IMG/VR virus record: IMGVR_UViG_3300025132_000335 | Coordinates: 1 to 22,587 of that record | Length of the DNA: 22,587 nt | Reading direction: 5' to 3' (one strand) | Source: a virus | Shown here: piece after piece, positions 12,447-19,930 of the stretch | Numbering within the stretch: the first letter of the stretch is position 1 | Layout of the letters: each line of letters starts with the position of its first letter | Program-made: the position numbers and the translations under genes | Notes under the pieces: generated by a model | Databases searched by the model: none | The model's input: the letters and a program-made list of their open reading frames with translations, nothing else | What the model was told of the DNA's origin: nothing

Positions 12447-13384
12447 GCAGCCTCCAATGCAGCAACTTTAGTTTCTAATGTTTCGATTTTACCTACTGCT
12501 TCCTGTAGTGCAGCGGTAAGTAACGGAACTATAAATGAATTGTCAGCACCTTGATAGTAAGGGTTATTATCAGAATCAACTTGATCTTTAGTTCCTGATA
12601 CGGCTTCTGGTACGACTACTTGCAATTCATGTGCCAAAAATCCATCTATTGTATTTCCAGCATCATCTTTGAAATTAAATCGACAAGGTTTTAAGTCTTT
12701 TAACCTTGTAATGCCATTAGACAAAGTAGCTACATTTTCTTTAAGTCTATAATCAGATGTAGTTTGGTAAGCAACTCTAGTAGCATTTATATCTACTTGG
12801 CCTTTAACTAAACCATTACGTCTATATTGTGTAATATTTCCACTTGAATTTCTATTTTGCATCAAATTAAAATTATCTGTCTTAGAAAGAAAAAGACAAG
12901 TACCTAAACTTGCATTGTATTGAAAACAAGCACCTTCATCACCACTAGTTGTTCCTACTGTTACTCTGTTTGGATTATGTATCTTAAAATGACCATCAGA
13001 ATCAATTTGCATATAATTTGTGTAAGTTCCGCTAAAATCTCTTCCAAATTTTAGAGCAGCATTATTAGAAGCAATTATCGCATTATTACTACTGTCATTA
13101 CCCATATAAAGTGCAGCGGTAACAGATGCTGGTCTATTTATTGCAAAAATTTCATGACTAGCTGTTTCTGATCTGATTTCAAATGGTTTATCAGGAGAAG
13201 TTGTGCCTACACCAATACGACCACTTGCATCAACGTGTAATCTTGTTGAGCCTCCTGTATTTACATTTACAATATCTGTTCCAAATGAAACTCCTGTATT
13301 GCTGTCTGTACCTGTAAAAACAGGTGCGGAAGCTGAACCATCAATTCCAGAAATACCAGTTGTTCCGTTAATGTTTAATGCCAT
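12443..13384 (-). CDS. Fibre protein with C-terminal S74 intramolecular chaperone
   Basis: This encodes 313 residues. Residues about 1-80 are a fibre N-terminus (ALNINGTTGISGIDGSASAPVF ... GRIGVGTTSPDKPFEIRS), and the GRIGVGTTSP box is typical of these proteins. The C-terminal 104 residues form a peptidase S74 chaperone domain: TTSDYRLKENV carries the Ser-Lys dyad (S210 and K215, the spacing known from endosialidase-type domains), followed by LKPCRFNFKD, DGFLAHELQ and VPEAV, and a terminal coiled coil (GKIETLETKVAALEAA). In this family the domain trimerises the fibre and then cuts itself off just before the serine. The catalytic residues are intact here, so cleavage after residue 209 is expected. 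The gene lies between the 209-residue fibre and the duplicated cassette. Confidence 0.85.
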   Translation of the reverse strand: MALNINGTTGISGIDGSASAPVFTGTDSNTGVSFGTDIVNVNTGGSTRLHVDASGRIGVGTTSPDKPFEIRSETASHEIFAINRPASVTAALYMGNDSSNNAIIASNNAALKFGRDFSGTYTNYMQIDSDGHFKIHNPNRVTVGTTSGDEGACFQYNASLGTCLFLSKTDNFNLMQNRNSSGNITQYRRNGLVKGQVDINATRVAYQTTSDYRLKENVATLSNGITRLKDLKPCRFNFKDDAGNTIDGFLAHELQVVVPEAVSGTKDQVDSDNNPYYQGADNSFIVPLLTAALQEAVGKIETLETKVAALEAA

Positions 13385-13386
13385 AA

Positions 13387-14016
13387 CTACAAGATAACAA
13401 GGATTGCACCGCTTGGCACGGTTATAGTCACACCAGAATTAATTGTTGGTGAAACTGAATGAGCGTGTTTACTAGCAGTGATTTCATAATTTTGAGTGAC
13501 GTTTTGATCGTTCTCAAATACCCACTGATCGTTACCACCACCTGTAGCTCCAGCACCACCACCAACGGCTGTAAAAATAGTACCATTAAATATCTCAGCT
13601 TCAGTAGTAGTTGAGTTAAATCTTATATCTCCAGCAGCAGGGCTACCAGGTCTTTGGGCTGTCGTTCCAACAGGTAATCTAAAGGCTGAAGTGTAGTTAT
13701 TGATTATTGGCCCTGTAAACGTAGCTCCTGTAAGGGTTGCTAAACCTAAATTAGGCAGCGTAATATTACCAACAGTTGTAAATGATCCCAAGCCAGAACT
13801 TACAGATGTACATATTTTTAATTCATTAGTGCTTGTATTTATATGAGGTTGAAAAGCAGCTACGTTTTCTGCACCAGTTGGATCGCCACTTGCAGAGTTT
13901 AAAGTTCTTAATGCTTCAAATATATCCTTCATCGCAGCACGGACTTCCGCACCAGTACCGTTATCAGGATGAAAATTATTTCCTGTCTCTTTACCTGTCT
14001 CTACAACTCTAGCCAT
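13387..14016 (-). CDS. Small tail-tip/fibre protein (209 residues)
   Basis: This is the first gene after J. The N-terminal part (ARVVETGKETGNNFHPDNGTGAEVRAAMKDIFEALRTLN) is helical. The middle carries LPNLGLATLTGATFTGPI and LPVGTTAQRPGSPAAGDIRFNSTTTEAEIFNGT, a motif common in phage fibre and structural proteins ('LP.GTTAQRP..P..G.IR.N'). After a glycine-rich linker the C-terminal 40 residues read QNYEITASKHAHSVSPTI then SGVTITVPSGAILVIL. The last 14 residues match the end of the 865-residue fibre (GVTITVPSGAVWSIV). Its place directly downstream of J suggests a tail-tip decoration or short fibre. Confidence 0.7.
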   Translation of the reverse strand: MARVVETGKETGNNFHPDNGTGAEVRAAMKDIFEALRTLNSASGDPTGAENVAAFQPHINTSTNELKICTSVSSGLGSFTTVGNITLPNLGLATLTGATFTGPIINNYTSAFRLPVGTTAQRPGSPAAGDIRFNSTTTEAEIFNGTIFTAVGGGAGATGGGNDQWVFENDQNVTQNYEITASKHAHSVSPTINSGVTITVPSGAILVIL

Positions 14017-14043
14017 TTAACAAGAAATGTTTTTCCCATTGTA

Positions 14044-17000
14044 CTATCCTTTGCCAAATCCGACAGCTTGGAACGTAAATTGTTTTCCATTGATAGGATT
14101 GCCAGAACTATCTTTGAACACAATAGTAAAACCTGTGCCAGTTATATTAGATACTTGGAAAAATTCTCCAGCACCTAAATTAAGAGCAGTAATACCAATA
14201 GAGGGAGGATTACTGTTTGCAGTAGCATCAAGTCCAGTAGCTCCTGTAAAAAATGAATTAGTAAAGGGTACGTTTGTAGATCCATTAGCTGTAACTACAT
14301 TGCTCTGTTCAGTTCTTCTTAATAGTGATGCAGTAAAACCAAGCTCAGTAATCTTTATGTTTTGTGCTGGATCGTCTGAACTTAATTCTGATTTAAATTT
14401 AAAACCTCTGCCTTTATACGTTCCATTAGCAAAAGTATTAAATGTTTTATTGGTAAAGTCTGAAGTTGCATAATTTGATCCGCTAGGAGCAGTATTTGTT
14501 ACAGCAACGAGAATTTTTGCATTAACATTTGTAGCTTCTGATCCATCAAAATCTGTCCAAGTATCAATTAATTCTGTTCTTTGGTCGAATAAAGTACCAG
14601 CATAAAATCCCTCTGTAAGAAAATGACGTTTAAGGTCTAAACTAAATACACCACCTAAATCAACAATATTATCAAAATCATAATGACCTTTCATATTACG
14701 TTTAACTATCACATCTCCTGATGTAGTCAAAGCAGCACTGGCTGTTACCGTAAAAGTATTTGTATCTACAACAGAAGCAACTGCAAAATCTCCATCTACA
14801 GAATTACCAGTATCGTAATCTATTTCAACAACTTGCCCTTGAGTAACTCCATGAGAAGCAACAGTAAGAGTAACAGTTGTTCCTGATTGAGCATACGTTC
14901 CAGTTAACCTAGCTGGATTTGTAAGCATTAATGAATTACTTGCATTATCAAAATTAATATTAGTTTTATCGCCTTGAAACTTAGGATTATCATTATCTTC
15001 TCTTCTTGTTAAAGCTGTTAACTCTGATAAATTATCAGGAAGATCAAGAACGATACTTGTTTCACCTTTACTAAATCTACCTCCATCATCTTGGAATTTT
15101 AAAATATATTCTCCTTCTAAAAAAGGAACTACAGCCTGTGTGGAGTTTCCAGGTAAAGCATCTACTAAGTCAACTGCATTAGCAAAAGTTCCTGTGCCAT
15201 CTGTCTTTGTAGAATGTCTTACATAGACAAATCCACCATGAGTAACATCAATATCTTCTGCTACATCCCATCTAAGTCTTACCAATTTATCAGAGAAAGG
15301 CTCCATTGTTAGATTCTTAACGTCACCTGGAACAGCAGTTTTACCAACAGCGTTAAAGGTTATATCAGTAGAAGTTGCACTTAACTGTAATCCTGCATTA
15401 TAACTAAACACTTCTATCTCATACGTTCCAATGGAGGTGTTAAATATTTCAAAATCAGGAGCAGAAACAGTAGTGGATACAAAGTTTCCATCTTCAAATC
15501 TGTAGTTGACCTGATACTGAGTTACACCGTCAATAGGAGCCCAACTTATTATTAATTTAGAAACTGCTCGATTATTTATAACCACTAATTTTTCTTCAGC
15601 TACAAGTGCAGATGGAGGTTCTTTTGGAAGATTTAAAACAGATACAGTTCTTTCAGTTAAAGTAAAATCTTCCCTTTCAATGAAATTGTATTTTTCATCT
15701 ACATACGATAGTGCTGTTATTACATAATTTATACCATCTTCTTCAGTTACAGTTATGACTCTAAATTTCTGAGGCAAAACATCGTCATTCTCTAGCAACC
15801 AAACACTATTAACATTAGGAATTTGACTAAAAGAACCTCCTAATGGAATTACTCCGTTAATAATATCGCCAGCAACAGTTCTTTGTTCAACTGACCCATC
15901 AGGTAATACTACTGATATTTTGGCGTTATTACTGCTATCTAAGTCAGTTTCAAGAAAATCATCAACAGTTATAGTTGTTTCAGTCGCTGCTTTTATTCTT
16001 CCTCCTCTTCTTATTCCAGAACGCACAGGGTCAGCAATTTCTATAACTGCACCTGGTCTTACAACTACACCAGAATCAATAGAAGTAGCAAAAGTAACTA
16101 CTTCTGATTCATGCTGTTCTGCGAAAAGAATTGCTTTTCCTAATCTGGCTGCCTGTCCTCTAGAAGTACACCCAAAAGCCTTAACTTGTTTGGTTATTAT
16201 TCCATATTTATCTATAGCATCATCATCTTCAACAAACTCAAAATCCATTTGCCTCGTATCCATGTTCAAGTAAGAAACAGCTATTGCTGTATGTCTGGTT
16301 TTCAAACTGGAACCAGAGTAACTAAATCCTTCTTCAGTAACATTTGCTAGGGTAAATAAATAACTACTATCTTTAGGGCTATCTTGAGCAAGCGTTATTG
16401 TTCCTGCTGTCCAAATAGGCATACAACGCATAATACCTGCTATCTCATTTATTAAATCAAAAGCTGATGTTGAAGATTGAATATTTACGTTACAGCTAAA
16501 TCTTGGCTCTCTTCCTGTTCCAAAACCACTTCTAACTAATGTATTTGCAAATTTACTTGCAGTTACAAAGGAAAATAAGTCTAAGTTTTCATATCGTTTA
16601 GCATCAGTACTTTGATCGGGAGAAATATGCACACCAAATCCGTATCTGTGCTCTGTTAGAAGATCAAGTAACACCATTGCAGGGCAAGAAGTCCATTGGG
16701 CTGCTCCCATAACACCATTGAAAATATAACCATTTGGATAAACTATTCTGCCTGTATTACTATCTACAGTTGGCGTTCCAGAACCATTTGCACCTGCTCC
16801 TGGAATTCTTACTTTTATGCCTCTAATTCTATACTTCCTAGTGGGTATAGAAGAAAACTGCATAGAGTCTAATCGTAGTGACGCATATGCACTATTAGGG
16901 TATCTATTATTAGAATCGACTATTGTTGTAAAACTTGTCCACTTAAATGCGTTTTGCAGACTAGAACTCGTACTATCATTTGTAACTCTAGTAACCTTAA

Positions 17001-17679
17001 TATCAACAGTATCTCCAGGATCTTTAAATATGCTGTTGTTTATATTTATACTGTATTGCTTTTGGTAGGCATCAGCAGTTCTACCTTTGATAGTATCATC
17101 AATTTTTGTACTATATCCACCAGAATTGTAAGAAAGAGCTATTTTTAGTCTTACTTTCGATCCAAGTAAATCACCATTCTTTTTTGAGTGTTGTATTTGG
17201 TCAAATGTTACTGTTACTTTAATTCTGTCAATATTTAGACTTTCTGTATTAGTAGCTTGAATTTGTCTTATAACAGGAGTATCTTTTTTTACAACAACAT
17301 CTACAGAGTTTGTTGATGCGTTGCTCAATATTCCTTTAATTTTTCCTTGATTTGCAGTTCCAAATCTGGGAATAAACTCTACATTTTGAAAATTAAAGTC
17401 TTTTGATTTTGTACTAGCAGAATTAGCAGACTCTCTTAAAACAGGAGTGTCATTCAAAAAAACATCTTTTAATGCAGCTTTATTGTATGTAGTTGTATGC
17501 TGAGTTCTTCCTTCTTTTGAAGCAGTAGCAAAACCTTCTATTTCTCCTTCAGAAAATAAGTCAAGAAAAGTACCAAATTGCCTACTATGAAGGGTATCTT
17601 TAGCAATGGTAGGATCAGGAGGTTTACGAGGACTAAATAAACCACCAGATCCAATAATATTTTTTGGTAAATCCGTCAT
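14044..17679 (-). CDS. J: Tail tip/host-specificity protein J (central tail fibre)
   Basis: At 1211 residues this is close to lambda J (1132). The N-terminus (GSGGLFSPRKPPDPTIAKDTLHSRQFGTFLDLFSEGEIEGF) is a classic J signature. The next several hundred residues correspond to the hub domains (DSMQFSSIPTRKYRIRGIKVRIPG; CPAMVLLDLLTEHRYGFG; residues about 280-620, containing GVVVRPGAVIEIADPVRSG). Two fibronectin-III-like domains follow at about 686-780 and 780-885 (SKLIISWAPIDGVTQYQVNYR; VRLRWDVAED). A small beta insert lies at about 925-985 (VTLTVASHGVTQGQVVEIDY). The C-terminus ends ...GKQFTFQAVGFGKG, a common J-type ending. J forms the trimeric tail tip through which DNA leaves, and its distal part contacts the receptor. 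Its ATG overlaps the I stop. Confidence 0.9.
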   Translation of the reverse strand: MTDLPKNIIGSGGLFSPRKPPDPTIAKDTLHSRQFGTFLDLFSEGEIEGFATASKEGRTQHTTTYNKAALKDVFLNDTPVLRESANSASTKSKDFNFQNVEFIPRFGTANQGKIKGILSNASTNSVDVVVKKDTPVIRQIQATNTESLNIDRIKVTVTFDQIQHSKKNGDLLGSKVRLKIALSYNSGGYSTKIDDTIKGRTADAYQKQYSININNSIFKDPGDTVDIKVTRVTNDSTSSSLQNAFKWTSFTTIVDSNNRYPNSAYASLRLDSMQFSSIPTRKYRIRGIKVRIPGAGANGSGTPTVDSNTGRIVYPNGYIFNGVMGAAQWTSCPAMVLLDLLTEHRYGFGVHISPDQSTDAKRYENLDLFSFVTASKFANTLVRSGFGTGREPRFSCNVNIQSSTSAFDLINEIAGIMRCMPIWTAGTITLAQDSPKDSSYLFTLANVTEEGFSYSGSSLKTRHTAIAVSYLNMDTRQMDFEFVEDDDAIDKYGIITKQVKAFGCTSRGQAARLGKAILFAEQHESEVVTFATSIDSGVVVRPGAVIEIADPVRSGIRRGGRIKAATETTITVDDFLETDLDSSNNAKISVVLPDGSVEQRTVAGDIINGVIPLGGSFSQIPNVNSVWLLENDDVLPQKFRVITVTEEDGINYVITALSYVDEKYNFIEREDFTLTERTVSVLNLPKEPPSALVAEEKLVVINNRAVSKLIISWAPIDGVTQYQVNYRFEDGNFVSTTVSAPDFEIFNTSIGTYEIEVFSYNAGLQLSATSTDITFNAVGKTAVPGDVKNLTMEPFSDKLVRLRWDVAEDIDVTHGGFVYVRHSTKTDGTGTFANAVDLVDALPGNSTQAVVPFLEGEYILKFQDDGGRFSKGETSIVLDLPDNLSELTALTRREDNDNPKFQGDKTNINFDNASNSLMLTNPARLTGTYAQSGTTVTLTVASHGVTQGQVVEIDYDTGNSVDGDFAVASVVDTNTFTVTASAALTTSGDVIVKRNMKGHYDFDNIVDLGGVFSLDLKRHFLTEGFYAGTLFDQRTELIDTWTDFDGSEATNVNAKILVAVTNTAPSGSNYATSDFTNKTFNTFANGTYKGRGFKFKSELSSDDPAQNIKITELGFTASLLRRTEQSNVVTANGSTNVPFTNSFFTGATGLDATANSNPPSIGITALNLGAGEFFQVSNITGTGFTIVFKDSSGNPINGKQFTFQAVGFGKG

Positions 17680-18281
17680 TCGTCTGCTTTAACTTGATCG
17701 GTGTCTATTGAACCAGAAATTGCTACAGATCCAGTAATAATTTCTCCGTACACTATAGGAACAGGAGTTCCTGCTCTACTTGTATTTTGAGTACCTGCAA
17801 AGTTAAAAGAAAGTCTAGGATCATCTTCGGGAACTTCAAGTTTTGGAGTAGGAAATAGCATATCACTAACTCCACTTAAAACTAGAGCACCTCCTAAATA
17901 TGTAGCAGCTTTAGCAATTCCACTGGTAAATGTCAAAGCTCTAAATGGGGCTTGAGAGATAAAAGCTCCTCCTGTTGCAAAAGCTATTCCTATCAATGCA
18001 GCACCTAATAGTATCTTTCCAATGCCTCTACCAGCACCAGTAATAACGGGAACAATATGTATATCTGCTTGTTCTCCTATTGGATGGTGTATTTCTTCTT
18101 TGTCAATCGCATAATCACCAACTTTTACTTGGTAATATTTTGGATTCATATATTTTTCTATCTGAGGAAAGTTATTAATCAAAAAACTTACAGCTTTTGA
18201 AATATTACTTGCTTGAATTTCAAATTCTTTATGACCTACAAATTCTGCAAGTTCACCGTATAGTTTTAATTTACGCAACAT
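17676..18281 (-). CDS. I: Tail assembly protein I
   Basis: This encodes 201 residues. The N-terminal 80 residues (LRKLKLYGELAEFVGHKEFEIQ ... VKVGDYAIDKEEIHHPIGEQADIHIVPVITGAG) have the ubiquitin-like beta-grasp pattern of lambda I. The middle is a hydrophobic, glycine/alanine-rich stretch (about 85-150, GIGKILLGAALIGIAFATGGAF ... ATYLGGALVLSG). The end has PRLSFNFAGTQNTSRAGTPVPIVYGE, the conserved C-terminal motif also seen at the start of J-type hubs. Lambda I is needed for tail-tip assembly and is not abundant in the finished virion. The gene overlaps K (by 11 nt) and J (ATGA). Length and synteny match lambda. Confidence 0.85.
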   Translation of the reverse strand: MLRKLKLYGELAEFVGHKEFEIQASNISKAVSFLINNFPQIEKYMNPKYYQVKVGDYAIDKEEIHHPIGEQADIHIVPVITGAGRGIGKILLGAALIGIAFATGGAFISQAPFRALTFTSGIAKAATYLGGALVLSGVSDMLFPTPKLEVPEDDPRLSFNFAGTQNTSRAGTPVPIVYGEIITGSVAISGSIDTDQVKADE

Positions 18282-18972
18282 AACGATACCTACCTCCAGT
18301 ACATTTTTGTAACCATTGAGAATAAGGCTCTCTACAAGATAGTCTATCGGTTAAATGATGTAAAACATCTCCATTTAAAAAAATAGCTACATGATTTAGA
18401 CCTGGCGATCCAATCGACATTAATATAGCGTCACCGTTTTCTAACTTTTCGTCTGACCTTAATTCTCTAAAACCAGTTCTCCAAGCACAACTTTCAAACA
18501 ATGGATTTGAAATAAATTCTTCTGGTGTTATAGGTCTATCCCAATCTTTTAAAACAATATTTTTTTCTTCCTTATACCAATCTCTTACTAAACTCCAACA
18601 ATCGGTAAGACCCCATACCCATTGACGACCCAATAGAGGTGGTTTATATCCACAAGGTTCTAAATATGCCCATTGTTCTGTTTTAGGATTAACAATATGC
18701 CACGGAAGATTGCTTTGTTCACAACTAATCTTATCTGCCTGACTAGGTGTAGGCGGTGTTATTGGATGACTATGAACAACAGCCGTAATTTCACCTGTAT
18801 TATCTGCTTTTATATAATCCTCTGGGTCGATTATGAAACATTGATGTTCTGTCATAGATAAATTACGACAAGGAAAATAACTTTCTTTACCTTTAATATT
18901 TAAAAGCAAACCACAAGATTCTTTTGGATCTTCACGTTGTGCATGAAGTAACGCTTTATATTTCCAACTCAT
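18271..18972 (-). CDS. K: Tail tip protein K with JAMM and NlpC/P60 domains
   Basis: This encodes 233 residues with two peptidase-type domains, as in lambda K. The N-terminal JAB/JAMM domain shows E18 (ESCG), H67-x-H69 (VVHSHP), S77 and D80, the full metal-binding set. The C-terminal NlpC/P60-like domain has the catalytic cysteine C125 in WGLTDCWSLVRDWY and H194 in LNHVAIFLNG, with H205/H206 as the likely third residue. The lambda homologue is essential for tail-tip assembly; the NlpC/P60 part may cut peptidoglycan during DNA entry, and the JAMM part may process a tail protein. It starts at an ATGA overlap with L and runs 11 nt into I. All key residues are present, so both domains look active. 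Confidence 0.9.
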   Translation of the reverse strand: MSWKYKALLHAQREDPKESCGLLLNIKGKESYFPCRNLSMTEHQCFIIDPEDYIKADNTGEITAVVHSHPITPPTPSQADKISCEQSNLPWHIVNPKTEQWAYLEPCGYKPPLLGRQWVWGLTDCWSLVRDWYKEEKNIVLKDWDRPITPEEFISNPLFESCAWRTGFRELRSDEKLENGDAILMSIGSPGLNHVAIFLNGDVLHHLTDRLSCREPYSQWLQKCTGGRYRYVA

Positions 18973-19562
18973 GTTATAAAGCTACCGATAGCAGGAAAAT
19001 CTTTCCTTGTGCATTGACGTTGAGGTGCTCTTACTCCCACCATATCTATTGCTGCTGCTAATTCAAATTCTACTATTTCTCTAGTTTCTGTTGCTTTTCT
19101 ATCTATTTTGTATATTTCTCTTGGAAACTCTGCTGTAGGATCTGGTGTGCCAAAAGGATTTACTTGAACGCCAGCGTCATTAAAAGGAAAATTTACCGCA
19201 TCAATATAACGTGCCAAAGTTCTTATTCTTATTACCGTAGCTCCCGCTAAATCATTCCCTGCTGTTACTTTGTTTACGTTAAGCAATATAGCTGTAATAG
19301 TTCCTAAAGCATTACTAACAGTTAGTTTAGGTCTTGGTAATTGACCTTTTTGAAAAGCAAAACCTTCTGCTTTAATAGGCATTTTTAAGTATTGATTACC
19401 TGCCCAAATAATATCACCATTATTATTCAAATTTGTACCATTGTGAAATCTATAAATTTGACTAGAGCCATGTAATTCTTCATCTGTTTCAAGAGTAAAC
19501 AATTCAATAATTGATGAAGGATTTATTTTTTGAAGCTCAGTAATAATAGGAGCAGTGCTCAT
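18969..19562 (-). CDS. L: Minor tail protein L, short form without Fe-S cysteines
   Basis: Homology to lambda L is suggested by synteny (between M and K) and by the N-terminal region (IITELQKINPSSIIELFTLETD ... YRFHNGTNLNNNGDIIWAGNQYLKMPIKAEGF ... LPRPKLTVSN), a widespread L-type signature, together with REIYKIDRKATETREIVEFELAAAIDMVG. At 197 residues it is shorter than lambda L (about 230). It ends almost directly after APQRQCTRKDFPAIGSFIT, with a single cysteine. In lambda the C-terminal domain holds a [4Fe-4S] cluster bound by four cysteines, and that domain is absent here. The stop overlaps K's ATG, so the end is genuine and not obviously frameshifted. Confidence 0.85.
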   Translation of the reverse strand: MSTAPIITELQKINPSSIIELFTLETDEELHGSSQIYRFHNGTNLNNNGDIIWAGNQYLKMPIKAEGFAFQKGQLPRPKLTVSNALGTITAILLNVNKVTAGNDLAGATVIRIRTLARYIDAVNFPFNDAGVQVNPFGTPDPTAEFPREIYKIDRKATETREIVEFELAAAIDMVGVRAPQRQCTRKDFPAIGSFIT

Positions 19563-19930
19563 GGTTCAAATACCTCCCTAAATGTTGCCTGGATCGTTGC
19601 TCTATTATTAAATGGTATCGACTTGTTCCACCCTTCGCAAACAAACCTTTGAGCTACTGCTTCTCCTGGTGGAGTAAAATCAAAACTATCACTATCATTT
19701 GCTTTACCTGCTGCGTTTGCACGGGCATCTAAAAAAGTCTCAATTATATCCGCATCTGTTTCTGACACATTAAAAGTAAATTGATAAACTTTTGGATTTA
19801 AATGTTGTGTTAATCCAAAATTAAGTCTGTGTTCATAACCATCACCAAAAGCCACTGTACGAACTTTAGGTGCTGATGTTTTTCTTTGCCCGTATGTAGG
19901 TTTTATAGCTGGAAATGTTGAAACAGCCAT
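19559..19930 (-). CDS. M: Minor tail protein M
   Basis: This 123-residue protein has the lambda M / Phage_min_tail pattern: FPAIKPTYGQRKTSAPKVRTVAFGDGYEHRLNFGL, then YQFTFNVSETDADIIETFLDARANAAG, then FDFTPPGEAVAQRFVCEGWNKSIPFNNRATIQATFREVFEP. Lambda M joins the tail tip complex just below the tape measure during initiator assembly. It overlaps the tape measure stop by one base and L by 4 nt. Length and order agree with lambda. Confidence 0.85.
   Translation of the reverse strand: MAVSTFPAIKPTYGQRKTSAPKVRTVAFGDGYEHRLNFGLTQHLNPKVYQFTFNVSETDADIIETFLDARANAAGKANDSDSFDFTPPGEAVAQRFVCEGWNKSIPFNNRATIQATFREVFEP

Noticed and set aside
14027-16273. Long plus-strand frames opposite J and the fibres (for example 14027-14473, 15920-16273, 7776-8066)
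   Set aside because: They are antisense to well-identified genes, with Pro/Ser/Val-rich low-complexity translations caused by the Thr/Gly/Asp-rich fibre codons on the other strand.
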